Shown: positions 25,658-35,833, counted from the stretch's first letter. The stretch: 43,917 nucleotides of DNA from Lysobacter antibioticus (GCF_001442535.1 NZ_CP013141.1:5015056-5058972), one strand, 5' to 3'. Notes: a model not told the origin generated them from the letters alone. A program made the numbers and translations.

Positions 25658-25712
25658 AGCGTTGAAGACGGGCCGGCGCGGAGCGTCCGTGCCGGCCGGC
25701 CGCGCCGTACCG

Positions 25713-25746
25713 AACCCCTGTTTCGCTCCGCGGGACGGGGGTTTTT
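25713..25746 (+). terminator. Rho-independent terminator after dps
   Basis: AACCCC pairs with GGGGTT across an 18-20 base loop and is followed by a run of five T, about 55 bp past the dps stop. Confidence 0.65.
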
Positions 25747-25777
25747 CATTGCCTGGCGCCGGGTTCGGCGCCGGTTC

Positions 25778-26692
25778 TCACGGCCGCCCGCCGCCGTCCC
25801 AGCCCTGCGCGTCGGCCTGCGCCTGCGCCAGCAACCAGTCGCGGAAGGCGCGGATCTTGGCGCTGCCGCGGCGCACCTCGGGATAGGCCAGCCAGTAGTC
25901 GCGCTCGTCGCGCAGCACCGGCTCGAACGGCTGCACCAGCCGCCCCGAGGCGAGTTCGCTGCGGAAGAACAGCGGCGAGGTGATCGCCACGCCATGCCCG
26001 GCGATCGCCGCGGTCACCTCGTATTGCTCGACGCCCAGCTCGACCCCGGGCCGCGCCGACAGATCGGCGTCGCCGACACCCGCCGCCTCCAACCAACTGC
26101 GCCACCAGCGTTCGCGGCCGATCCGCGGCAGGGTCAACAGATCCGCCGGCGTGCGCAGCGCACCGCTTTCGAGCAGGCCCGGGCTGCACAGCGGCGTATA
26201 CAACCCCGGCAACAGAAAATGCGCGCACAAGCCCGGCCACTCGCCGCGACCGTTGCGGATGCCGACGTCGAACTCGCCCTGGGCCAGGTCGACCAGGGGC
26301 ACGCCGGTGTCCAGGCGCACCGCCAACTGCGGATGCGCCAACTGGAACCCGCCCAGGCGCGGTACCAGCCAGTTGGCGCCGATGGTCGGCAGGGAGGTGA
26401 TCGCCAGTTCGGCCTCGGAGCGCGCCTGGCTTTGGGCGAAGGCCGAACGCAGCGCCTGGAAGCTGTCGAGCACCGTCGGCGCCAGCCGTTCGCCGGCCCG
26501 GGTCAGCACCACCTTGCGCGGCAGGCGCTGGAACAGCACCAGGCCCAGCCGCTGTTCCAGCCGCTTGATCTGGTAACTGACCGCGGCCTGGGTCATGTCC
26601 AGCTCCTCGGCCGCGCGGGTGAAGCTCTGCAAGCGCGCCGCGGCCTCGAAGGCGCGGATTGCGCTGAGCGGCGGTAATGTCGGCATATCCAT
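25778..26692 (-). CDS. LysR-type transcriptional regulator, GcvA-like
   Basis: The 304-residue protein starts with the LysR helix-turn-helix typical of the GcvA group (LSAIRAFEAAARLQSFTRAA, then AVSYQIKRLEQRLG at residues 35-48) and has the periplasmic-binding-protein-like effector domain from about residue 93. It should act as a tetrameric activator or repressor. Its effector is not evident. It is divergent from the secreted NTF2-like pair across 179 bp, the classical position for a regulator of the adjacent genes, so control of 26872-28226 is a reasonable inference. The ATG at 26692 is followed two codons later by another ATG. Confidence 0.92.
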   Translation of the reverse strand: MDMPTLPPLSAIRAFEAAARLQSFTRAAEELDMTQAAVSYQIKRLEQRLGLVLFQRLPRKVVLTRAGERLAPTVLDSFQALRSAFAQSQARSEAELAITSLPTIGANWLVPRLGGFQLAHPQLAVRLDTGVPLVDLAQGEFDVGIRNGRGEWPGLCAHFLLPGLYTPLCSPGLLESGALRTPADLLTLPRIGRERWWRSWLEAAGVGDADLSARPGVELGVEQYEVTAAIAGHGVAITSPLFFRSELASGRLVQPFEPVLRDERDYWLAYPEVRRGSAKIRAFRDWLLAQAQADAQGWDGGGRP

Positions 26693-26871
26693 AATCTGAC
26701 CTTATATATCCGGCGCGATTTTCGCGTTGCCGGCGGCCGCCCCCGCTCCTAGCCTAGTCCGAGGTTCAAGCCCAGCATCGCCACGATCGGCCGACGCCTC
26801 GCGTGGCACGACTATCTGCCAAAAGCCGAGCTTGGGCAAACAGGCCTCGCCTCTCTCTCCGGAGCACCGCC

Positions 26872-27780
26872 ATGCAACGTCGATTCACGCTTCTGCTTTC
26901 GCTGGGCCTGCTGGGCCTGACGGGCCCGATCCCGGCCGAGGCCAATGCCGGGACCGGCTCCGCGGCCAAGCCCGCCGCCGTGGTCGCCGCCGACTTCGAC
27001 GCGCTCAATCGCAACGACCTGGAAGCCTTCCTCGCCCTGTACGCCCCGCAGGCCCAGATCTTCGGCCTGCCCGCCGATCCGCACGTCCTGGTCGGCAAGC
27101 GCCTGGAACAGATGTACGGCGCCGAACGCCTGCGCGCGCATTTCGCCAAGGCCATGGCGCAACCCGACACCCCGCATATCGAGCAGACCCGCACCGTCGC
27201 GCTCGGCGAACTGGTGGTGTCGCGGGTCCACATCACCGACCCCAAGCGCGCCGAGCCGCAGGTGCTGCTGGTGGTGTACCGGGTTCGCGACGGCCTGATC
27301 GAAGACCTGTGGCATGTCGGCAAGGAAACCGCCGACAACCAGACGCAGGCCGCCGGCGCCGTGGCGACCGCGCGCGCCCTGGTCGAGGCCAACAACCGCG
27401 CCGATGCCGAGCGCTTCCTCGCCCTGTTCGCCGCCGACGCCCGCCACTTCCGCCGCGCCGAAGACCCGCACCGGCTCGCCGACCTGCCCTCGCGGGCGGT
27501 CGTCGACGAGGCCAGCCGCGTCAAGACCTACCGGGCGCTGTATGCGCACGGCCCGTCGGTGCAGGTCGACCTGCTCGACGCCTTCGCGGTCGGCGACCTG
27601 GTCGTCACCCACGAACGCATCCACAAACGCAGCACCCCGGCCAGCGCCGGCGAAAGCTACGAGATGTTGGCGATCCTGCGGGTCCGCGACGGTCGCGTCC
27701 TCGACCTGTGGCCGCTGGAGAAGATCGCCCGCCCCGCCGATGCGGCGCTCGTCACGGCCACCGCCGGGGCGCAGCCATGA
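26872..27780 (+). CDS. Secreted protein with two NTF2/SnoaL-like domains
   Basis: The ATG at 26872 has CGGAG seven bases upstream and gives a signal peptide (MQRRFTLLLSLGLLGLTGPI, cleavage near AEA at about residue 26). The 302 residues contain two similar cone-shaped NTF2/SnoaL-like domains, about 35-150 and 160-285. Each starts with VxxxFxALNRNDLEAFLALYAP or VEANNRADAERFLALFAAD and ends with VLLVVYRVRDGLIEDLWHV or MLAILRVRDGRVLDLWPLE. No catalytic residues can be assigned, so an enzymatic role is open. The stop overlaps the ATG of the next gene (ATGA), which encodes a third domain of the same fold. Confidence 0.85.
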   Translation: MQRRFTLLLSLGLLGLTGPIPAEANAGTGSAAKPAAVVAADFDALNRNDLEAFLALYAPQAQIFGLPADPHVLVGKRLEQMYGAERLRAHFAKAMAQPDTPHIEQTRTVALGELVVSRVHITDPKRAEPQVLLVVYRVRDGLIEDLWHVGKETADNQTQAAGAVATARALVEANNRADAERFLALFAADARHFRRAEDPHRLADLPSRAVVDEASRVKTYRALYAHGPSVQVDLLDAFAVGDLVVTHERIHKRSTPASAGESYEMLAILRVRDGRVLDLWPLEKIARPADAALVTATAGAQP

Positions 27781-28226
27781 AGCGGATGCGGGCCCTGCTG
27801 ATTGCACTGTCGGCGCTCTCGGCGAGCGCCGCCGGCGCCGCCATCGTCGCCGCCGACAATGCCCAGGAAGTCGTGGTCCGCCGCTACGTCCAGGCCTGGA
27901 ACGACGCCGACGCCGAGGCTTTCCTGGCCCAGGCCACCGCCGATGCCGGCGCCTGGCGCCGCGGCGACGACGAAAACCTGCCCGGCCAGCCCCTGGTCGC
28001 CGAAGCCTCGCCGCAGGCGCGTTCGCGCTATTACCGCGCCGCTTTCGCCAAGCGCCCGCATCCGCGGGTCGAGATCCTCGGCCTGCAATCGCTGGACGAC
28101 ATGGTGGTGGCGCGCGAACGCGTCACCGGCACCGCCGACGGCAAAACCGTCGACGGGCTGACGGTCTATCAGGTCCGTAACGACAAGATCTGCAACGTCT
28201 GGCACATCAAGCGGCGCTCACGCTGA
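27777..28226 (+). CDS. Secreted single-domain NTF2/SnoaL-like protein
   Basis: This encodes 149 residues with a short signal peptide (MKRMRALLIALSALSASAAGA). The mature domain resembles those of the upstream gene: VVVRRYVQAWNDADAEAFLA near the start and LTVYQVRNDKICNVWHIK at the C-terminus. It is translationally coupled to the preceding gene by a 4-bp ATGA overlap. The pair thus encodes three related domains, probably from duplication, and may be under the divergent LysR regulator. The function is unknown. Confidence 0.85.
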   Translation: MKRMRALLIALSALSASAAGAAIVAADNAQEVVVRRYVQAWNDADAEAFLAQATADAGAWRRGDDENLPGQPLVAEASPQARSRYYRAAFAKRPHPRVEILGLQSLDDMVVARERVTGTADGKTVDGLTVYQVRNDKICNVWHIKRRSR

Positions 28227-28322
28227 GCCGCGGCCCTGGCGCACCCTGACGGCGACAGCGTTTCAGCGGCGCTCACGGCGTCGTCGCGACCGCCTGCGAC
28301 GCCGCGCCGCTAGACTAGGCGC

Positions 28323-30137
<1,815 letters not shown>

Positions 30138-30192
30138 CGACTGCGCTGGCGGGCTGGGACGTGATCTCGCTTCGTAGCTCCATAGAATCCGT

Positions 30193-30242
30193 GTAGGAGC
30201 GACGTCCTACTGGATTTCCTTCGGTCATAAGTCGCGGCCGCG
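30193..30242 (+). repeat. GTAG-REP element, long form
   Basis: It begins GTAGGAGCGACGTCCTAC, continues TGGATTTCCTTCGGTCA and ends GTCGCGGCCGCG. It corresponds to the short element with about 23 extra bases between the two stem arms. Confidence 0.75.
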
Positions 30243-30300
30243 GGACGCGCAGAGCATCAACGCCGATGACGCCCATCGAAGCCGCGCACTTCCGCGGGGG

Positions 30301-30327
30301 GTAGGAGCGGCGCGAGCCGCGACCGCG
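30301..30327 (+). repeat. GTAG-REP element, short form
   Basis: GTAGGAGCGGC, a short loop, then GCCGCGACCGCG. The same sequence as at 1509 and 36902. Confidence 0.8.
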
Positions 30328-30385
30328 CTGTGTCCGGTTCGCGGCGCACCGCTCAAGCAAGATCAGATCAAGACCAAGATCAAAC

Positions 30386-30600
30386 GCCAAAAGCTTCCGC
30401 CACTAAAGCGGCGGGTTACTTTCTTTTGTCATAAGCAACAAAAGAAAGGTAACCAAAGAAAAATGCTTCTTTTTGAGTCAAGGGCCCGCACGAGCGACTC
30501 GGACGCGGGGCTTTTTCATACGGGACATCCCTGTCCCGATGAAAAACGGCCTGCATCCATGCAGGCCGCCCTCCGGGTCTTCTATGGCCTTCGCTAGCTC
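30386..30600 (+). repeat. Multi-hairpin half-element, left orientation (copy 1)
   Basis: About 215 bp starting CCAAAAGCTTCCGCC. It contains successive hairpins: CCGCC/GGCGG; GTTACTTTCTTTTG paired with CAAAAGAAAGGTAAC; TTTTTCAT...CGGGACA/TGTCCCG...ATGAAAAA; and CGGCCTGCAT/ATGCAGGCCG, ending at CCCTCCGGGTCTTC. It is about the same as 39741-39974, with compensatory changes in the last stem. Confidence 0.8.
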
Positions 30601-30610
30601 GTCGCGACGC

Positions 30611-30678
<68 letters not shown>

Positions 30679-30712
30679 AGCTTGGCGCAGTTCCGAACTA
30701 ACGATGCAACCG

Positions 30713-30926
30713 TAGACCCGGAGGGCGGCGCACAGGACGTGCGCCGTTTTCCGATAAGACAGGGACGTCTTATCGGAAAATCCCGGCGCAGGCATCGCAC
30801 TCGTGGCCTGTGCCCTTGCAAGGAAAGCCCTTTTCTTTGGTTACTTTTGACCGAAGGGAATCCAGGTGGACTTTTGGGCTTAGCAAAAGAAAGTAACCCG
30901 GCCGCTTCAGCGGGCGGAAGCTTTGC
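30713..30926 (-). repeat. Multi-hairpin half-element, right orientation (copy 1)
   Basis: It reads on the plus strand from AGACCCGGAGGGC. The hairpins are CGGCGCAC/GTGCGCCG; TTTTCCGATAAGAC/GTCTTATCGGAAAA; a GTTAC...AAAGAAAGTAAC pair; and a final CCGC/GCGG with GGAAGCTTTGC. It is the inverted counterpart of 30386-30600, making a near-palindrome of about 540 bp centred near 30650. Confidence 0.8.
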
Positions 30927-30978
30927 AGTGGATGTGGCTTCATCGCTCTGCGGTAAGAAGCGCAGCAACCGTCAGCTG

Positions 30979-31071
30979 CGCGGTCGCGACTCGCGTCGCT
31001 CCTACCCTGAAGCGATGGCAAGTGACGACGCTAGATCGAGAGAACGCGGTCGCGGCTCACGCCGCTCCTAC
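30979..31071 (-). repeat. Two short GTAG-REP elements (30979-31005, 31045-31071)
   Basis: Both read on the minus strand. The first has the stem GCGAC/GTCGC and the second GCGGC/GCCGC, a compensatory G-C to A-T exchange at one pair. Confidence 0.75.
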
Positions 31072-31100
31072 AGGACGCCTCACACAGCAGCGCCGCACCC

Positions 31101-32807
31101 CTACTGCAACTGATAAGAGAAACTCAGATTCCAGCGCGCCTTGCGGTCGTCGGCCTCCAGCGGCAGGTCCGCGGTCGGCCGGGCATAGGCGAAGTCGACG
31201 TTGTAGTGATGGTTGTCGGACAAACGAATGCCCAGCCCCACCGATCCCAGCTTGTCGATCGGCGGGCGGCCTTGGGTCATCGACACTTGGGCATGTTGCA
31301 CGACCAGATAGGGCGATACCGATTTCAACCAGCGCGATTGCGGGCGGAAGTTGCGGCTGAGTTCCAGCGACAACCCCCAGCCCTTGTCGGCCGACACTTC
31401 GCCGGGGTCGTAGGCCAAGGCGAAACGCGAGGCGCCGAAGCTGATCTGCTCGGACGAAGGCAGGCGGTTGCGGCTGTACTGGGCGGTGCCGCGCAGGATC
31501 GCCAGATAACGCTGTTCGGCCCAGCTCCGGCTCTGTGCGTAACCGAGGTTGTAGCGCCGGAACGAAACATCGTTCGGCGTGGCGAATTCGACGCCGGCGA
31601 CGTTGGTGACCGTGCTCGCCGAAGCGCCCCAGGCATCCAGGCCGCGCGCGATCGACAGGCTGATCTGGCGGGCGCTGTTCTTCTTGGCTTTGGTGTAGTC
31701 CAGGGTCGCCTGCAACACGCGCGTCTTGGAGCGTTGCTCCAGGGTCGCACCGGTCGCGGTGTTGCGGTAGGCATCGACCTGGTCGGCACCGTAGATGCCG
31801 GCGCCGATGAAGATCGAGCGTTCGTTGCGCAGCAACCACGGGTAGCGGGCGCCGAACGCGAGACGATCCTGTTCGACGCGGTGATCGAGGAACTCCGGCA
31901 ACGGCGTGCGGCTGGCCGGTTCGCCGCGATAGCGCGAGCCGTCGACGCGCCCGATCCAACCGTCGCTGCCGAACAACTGCGAATAGCCGGCGCCGTAGAA
32001 ACGCTCGTCGCCGCGGCCATCGGGATACAGAGTCGACAAGGTCCATTGCTCGGCCAGCGGGGTCAGCGCGTTGAGCTGCAGATTCATCAGCCCCTGGGTG
32101 CCGGGATGGTTGAACTCCAGCGCCCAGGTCGCGTCGTAGCGCTTGCCGCCGACGTTGAGTTCCAGCGCGGTCGCGCCGTCGGTGGTGGTCGGTGCGGGCA
32201 CGTTGATCGCCATCTTCGCGCCGGGCAGGAAGCCGAGGATCTGCGAGTAACGCTCGAACGTGCTCTGGCGCAGCGGCCGGTCGTCGAGGATGTGCTGGGC
32301 GATCGCGCGGATCTTGCGTTCGAGCTTGCCCGGCTTGCCGCTCAGGCGCAGCTCGGCGACATAGCCTTCGACCGCGATCACGCGGACCACGCCGTTGGCG
32401 AAATCCTGGGTGGGCAGATAACAGAACGACAGCGCGTAGCCGTGTTCGCGATACAGCTTGCTGCAGGCCTCGGCGGCCTGCAGCAGCTCGGCGACAGTGA
32501 TGTTCTTGCCGGCGAGCGGACTGAACACCCCCGCGACCTGCTCGAACGGAATGGCCTTGACGCCGGACACGTCGAACTTGCTCGGCGTGATCTGCACGGC
32601 GAGCAAGGCGGCCATTTCGGGGTTCTGTTGCGGCGCGACCGTGGTGCTGACTTTCGGGTCGGTCTTGGGCAACGGCGCCTGCGGCAGGGTCTGCAACGGG
32701 TTGCCGGTCGGCAGGCGGTCCTGGGAATACGCCGGCAAGGTCGAATACAAAAGCGCGGTGACCGTCAGCGCGAGTAAGTAGCGTTTTCCCGAAAGGCCTG
32801 TTCGCAT
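31101..32807 (-). CDS. TpsB outer-membrane transporter (ShlB/FhaC/HecB family)
   Basis: From the ATG at 32807 the protein has 568 residues: signal peptide (LLALTVTALLYSTLPAYS), a Pro-rich linker, POTRA-like domains (about 65-205; ITPSKFDVSGVKAIPFEQV ... VIAVEGYVAELRLSG) and a C-terminal beta barrel ending in an aromatic-rich strand (WNLSFSYQLQ), as expected for Omp85/TpsB proteins. Such proteins export a TpsA exoprotein from periplasm to surface. No TpsA with a haemagglutination-type secretion domain is next to it; the upstream gene is the Gly-rich lipoprotein instead. An alternative ATG at 32837 would add ten residues before the signal peptide; AGGGG upstream of 32807 and the signal-peptide length favour the shorter start. 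Confidence 0.9.
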   Translation of the reverse strand: MRTGLSGKRYLLALTVTALLYSTLPAYSQDRLPTGNPLQTLPQAPLPKTDPKVSTTVAPQQNPEMAALLAVQITPSKFDVSGVKAIPFEQVAGVFSPLAGKNITVAELLQAAEACSKLYREHGYALSFCYLPTQDFANGVVRVIAVEGYVAELRLSGKPGKLERKIRAIAQHILDDRPLRQSTFERYSQILGFLPGAKMAINVPAPTTTDGATALELNVGGKRYDATWALEFNHPGTQGLMNLQLNALTPLAEQWTLSTLYPDGRGDERFYGAGYSQLFGSDGWIGRVDGSRYRGEPASRTPLPEFLDHRVEQDRLAFGARYPWLLRNERSIFIGAGIYGADQVDAYRNTATGATLEQRSKTRVLQATLDYTKAKKNSARQISLSIARGLDAWGASASTVTNVAGVEFATPNDVSFRRYNLGYAQSRSWAEQRYLAILRGTAQYSRNRLPSSEQISFGASRFALAYDPGEVSADKGWGLSLELSRNFRPQSRWLKSVSPYLVVQHAQVSMTQGRPPIDKLGSVGLGIRLSDNHHYNVDFAYARPTADLPLEADDRKARWNLSFSYQLQ

Positions 32808-32852
32808 GCACGCGCCCCTGCGTTTAGCGTGGTCCATCCAGTCGAATGGTTC

Positions 32853-32890
32853 GCATTGGGAAGATCTGCACTGGGAAGATCTGCATTGGA
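32853..32890. repeat. 15-bp tandem direct repeats before the TpsB gene
   Basis: GCAYTGGGAAGATCT occurs twice in full (32853-32867, 32868-32882) and once partially (32883-32890), about 45-85 bp upstream of the TpsB start. Repeated spacing suggests binding sites or slippage; no function is shown. Confidence 0.7.
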
Positions 32891-32892
32891 AT

Positions 32893-32921
32893 GGCGCGTC
32901 CGCCGTTCGGCGGAACGCGCC
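32893..32921. terminator. GC-rich hairpin upstream of the TpsB gene
   Basis: GGCGCGTCCGCC pairs with GGCGGAACGCGCC with one bulge around a short loop. It lies between the lipoprotein gene and the TpsB gene without a T run. It may attenuate read-through into tpsB. Confidence 0.4.
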
Positions 32922-32963
32922 TCCCCAAGACTCATGCGGTCACCATACGCCGTTGTTGCGCGA

Positions 32964-32989
32964 CGGGAACGGGGCCTTGCCCGTTCCCG
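32964..32989 (-). terminator. Hairpin after the collagen-like lipoprotein gene
   Basis: CGGGAACGGG and CCCGTTCCCG form a perfect 10-bp stem around a 6-base loop, 22 bp beyond the stop at 33012. There is no T run, so termination is plausible but not certain. Confidence 0.5.
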
Positions 32990-33011
32990 CGCGTTGCATC
33001 ACAAACTGCGC

Positions 33012-34456
33012 TCAAGGATCTTTCTTCAGCAGGCTGGTGCCGAGCAGTCCACCCTGGGTGGTGGTACCGCCCAACGCGCCGCCGAGCAGGCCGGTAGTGG
33101 TGCTGGTGCCATTGAGCCCGGTCGCCCCGGCTACGCCGTTGACGACCGTGCTCAGCCCCTGGGTAACCGGCTGCAAAGGACCATTGACCACGGTGGTCGC
33201 GGTCGTGCCGACCGTGGCCACGCCGCCGCCGACGCTCGTCACCGCACCGCCGACCAGGCCTGTGACCGGAGCCAACGGCGTGGTGGCGCCGGTGCTGGTC
33301 AGTGCCGCACCGGTGCCGCCGACCGTGCCGCCGAGACCGGCGACGCTGGTGGTCACGCCGGTCGCGGTCACCCCGACCGGATTGGCGATGCTGCCGGCAT
33401 TGCCCATGCCTGCGGTGATGCCCGAGCCGACCGTGCCGAGGCTGCCACTGACGCTCTGTACCGCGCCACCGATCACGCCGGCCGCGCCGCCCGGAACCGG
33501 AACGCCGCTGAGCTGCGCGCCGACCGTGCCGCCCGCCGCGGCCACGCCACTGGTCGTGCCGCCTACGCTGCGCGAGACATTGGCGACGAGGTTGCTGCCG
33601 CCGCTACCGCCGGTGGTGCCGCCGTTGGCCTGGCCGATACCGGCAACCGGGGTCAGCACGTTGCTGACCGCGCCGGTCAGTGCCTGTCCGGTCTGACCTT
33701 CGATCAGACCACCGACTTTCGGCGCCAGGCCTTCGACCTGGTTGCCTACGCCGGAGATCAAGCCACCGGCGGTGCTGGTCAGCGGTTGGATCGGCGAGCC
33801 CTGGAAGGCGCCTACGGTCGCTACCGTCTTGCCGAGGTCGTCCACGGTGTTGCCGACGTTGACCACGACGTTGTCGACGCCGGCCGCGGTCGTGCCGACC
33901 GGGTTGGCGATGTTGCCGGTCTGGCCGATGCCGGCGCTGGTCGCCTGCCCCAAAGCCGTGATGGTGTCGCCGATATCGTCGACGACGGTCGCAAGACCTT
34001 GCGTGGTCGGGGTGTTGCCGCCAAGCAGTACCTGGTTCGGGATTTGCGCGCCGAGCCCGCTGATCGCGCCGCCGACGCCGGTGAGCAAGCCGCCGCCGGT
34101 CGTGCCGATCGAGCCGACTACGCTACCGGGCGGGGTCGTGGTGGAGCCGGGTGGATTACCCGGTCCGCCAGGCGTGCCGGGGCCACCGGGAGTGCCGGGG
34201 CCACCGCCGCCGGAACCGCCGCCGCCAGAGCCGCCACCGCCCGAGCCGCCGCCGGAACCTCCACCACCCGTGCCGCCGCCTCCTGAGCCGCCGCCGCCCG
34301 AACCGCCACCCCCGTCGCCGCCCCCCCGGGATTAGGATTGAAACTCGATTTGACGCCGCCCGAGCCCGAGCAACCCGTGGTCGATACCGTGACCGTCAGG
34401 ATGCAGGCTGCAAGCAGGCTGTAAGAAAGGGCTTTACGAATGCCGTGAGATTCCAT
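33012..34456 (-). CDS. Collagen-like Gly-rich lipoprotein/adhesin, frame broken at a G7 tract (possible phase variation)
   Basis: The ATG at 34456 gives a signal sequence with a lipoprotein-like Cys (SYSLLAACILTVTVSTTGCSG) and then SSFNPNPGG. There the frame meets seven consecutive G (complement of 34321-34327) and continues into a nonsense Ala/Val-rich stretch that stops at 34118. Adding one G puts the signal sequence in frame with GGGGS-type repeats, collagen-like PGTPGGPGTPGGPGNPPG and the 358-residue Gly/Thr/Val-rich repeat region down to the stop at 33012, for a product of about 481 residues. Either the gene is switched by slippage, is a pseudogene, or the run was mis-sequenced. A surface or outer-membrane adhesin role is inferred from composition and from the adjacent TpsB gene. 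A CRP/Clp-like site lies about 160 bp upstream. Confidence 0.75.
34321..34327 (-). repeat. G7 homopolymer at the frame break of the lipoprotein gene
   Basis: Seven C on the plus strand (seven G in the coding strand) immediately after codons for NPNP. Eight G would restore the full frame. Poly-G runs at gene starts are typical slipped-strand switches. Confidence 0.75.
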
Positions 34457-34616
34457 TAGGTCCCTCCGAATGCAGCGCGTGCTGCTTCGTGCGCGTATAT
34501 GTGGCTACGCCTGCGTTCGCTCTATGCGGCGACACGGGCAAGCTCCCCTATCACACTTACAGTTGCCTTTCTGGTGTGTAGTCGCCCAAGGCTGCTCCGA
34601 TTCATCGTTTATAAAA

Positions 34617-34632
34617 TGTGATGTTCATCACG
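34617..34632. promoter_or_regulatory. CRP/Clp-like binding site
   Basis: TGTGA, six bases, TCACG, flanked by AAA and TTT, is a near-consensus CRP-family site. Xanthomonads and Lysobacter use Clp, a CRP homologue. It lies about 160 bp upstream of the lipoprotein start and is the only such match I noticed in the window. Confidence 0.65.
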
Positions 34633-34750
34633 TTTATATGGAGACGTGCGCATATTTCCGATAGCCGGTTAAACCGGTGAGAAAAGGTGATTTTCGTTCA
34701 TCGATGAGCGCTGGAACGAGCGACCGGCACAAGAGCGGACACCGCCCTGC

Positions 34751-34766
34751 GTAACCGTACGGTTAC
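34751..34766. promoter_or_regulatory. 16-bp perfect palindrome
   Basis: GTAACCGTACGGTTAC is fully self-complementary. It lies in the spacer between the lipoprotein and PhzF genes, about 295 bp upstream of the lipoprotein start. It is likely a dimeric regulator site; the regulator is unknown. Confidence 0.45.
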
Positions 34767-34966
34767 GCCCTTCAGCGTTCTGAATGCAAGTGTTAAATCA
34801 CAACTCGAACGTGTCTTCTGCGGGGCGCGCATGCATACGCCCCGGCCACGCCGATGCGGCGCGATCTGTTCAGTGGTGTCGCACGGTTTTCTTCTTTCGA
34901 ACGCTTATGCAGTAAGCGTTATCGGCGCAAACAGGACTACGCACGACGATTCGTGCCGGACCGGCT

Positions 34967-35833
34967 TCACCACTCGACCGTGCCGCGAACCACCGCCTGC
35001 ACGCGTCCGCCGATCCACACTTCGCGATCGTCGTCGATGCGGATCTCGATGCAGCCATCGCGGCCGACCTCGCGCCCCTGGCTGATCTGGTAGGCATCGC
35101 CGGCCTCGATGCGGCCGGCGGCGAGCAAGGCCGTCGCGATCGCCGCATTAGCGCTGCCGGTCACCGGATCTTCGGCGATGCCGTCGCTCGGGCAGAAGGC
35201 CCGCACCACGTAGGCGAATCCGGGCTCCCGGGTTCGCGCGAACACCGCCAGCCCCAGCGCATCCTCGCCGCTCAAGGCCTGGATCGCCGCCAAGTCGGGG
35301 CGCATGCCGCGTACCGCGGCGGCGTCGGCGAGTTCGGCCACCCACCAACGCGGCCCGTTGTCCCACAACGCCGGCACCAACGGCCCCCATGGCACTCCGG
35401 CCAACGCCGCGTCGAGCAAGGCCTGCTCGTCGTCGCCGGTGAGGCAACGCTGCGCGCGCGGCGTGCGGATGCTGACCCGCAGGCCGTTCGCGTCGTGGAC
35501 GATGCGCACCGGCAAATGCCCGGCCGCGCACTGCTGCACCAAGGCTTCGCTGCGCGGCGAAACGCGTCCCGCATCGAGCACCGCCCAGGCCGCGCCGATG
35601 CTCGGATGACCGGCGAACGACAGCTCCTGGCGCGGAGTGAAGATACGCACCCGATAATCGGCGCCTTGCTCGGGCGGCAACAGGAAGATCGTTTCCGGCA
35701 GATGGGTCCAGGTCGCAAACGACTGCATCGCCTCGCTGTCGAGGCCTTGCGCATCGAACACCACCGCGAGCGGATTGCCTGCACCGATGCGGTGGGCGAA
35801 GACATCGAGTTGCAGAAAACGGCGCAGGCTCAT
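34967..35833 (-). CDS. PhzF family isomerase-like protein
   Basis: The 288-residue protein has the two-domain PhzF/diaminopimelate-epimerase-like fold signatures: LDVFAHRIGAGNPLAVVFD near the start, the presumed catalytic Glu in HLPETIFL (about residue 48), ELSFAGHPSIGAAW and GIAEDPVTGSANAAIA in the C-terminal half. In phenazine producers PhzF isomerises dihydro-hydroxyanthranilate, but most members are of unknown substrate and no other phenazine genes are nearby, so a phenazine role is not supported. It stands alone between regulatory spacers. The start has no clear ribosome site. Confidence 0.9.
   Translation of the reverse strand: MSLRRFLQLDVFAHRIGAGNPLAVVFDAQGLDSEAMQSFATWTHLPETIFLLPPEQGADYRVRIFTPRQELSFAGHPSIGAAWAVLDAGRVSPRSEALVQQCAAGHLPVRIVHDANGLRVSIRTPRAQRCLTGDDEQALLDAALAGVPWGPLVPALWDNGPRWWVAELADAAAVRGMRPDLAAIQALSGEDALGLAVFARTREPGFAYVVRAFCPSDGIAEDPVTGSANAAIATALLAAGRIEAGDAYQISQGREVGRDGCIEIRIDDDREVWIGGRVQAVVRGTVEW

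Larger units (their letters stand above)
34457..34966. other. Regulatory spacer upstream of the lipoprotein gene
   Basis: These 510 bp hold no supported gene. The region is AT-richer than its surroundings and contains the CRP/Clp-like site (34617-34632), a CCGGTTAAACCGG palindrome at 34665-34677 and the 16-bp palindrome at 34751-34766. Confidence 0.6.

Noticed and set aside
32829..34286. Plus-strand frames with many Asp/Arg/Ala repeats
   Set aside because: They mirror the Gly-rich repeats of the minus-strand lipoprotein and have no signal or domain.
34967..35833. Phenazine biosynthesis locus
   Set aside because: Only a PhzF-family protein is present; no other phz genes lie nearby and most family members act elsewhere.
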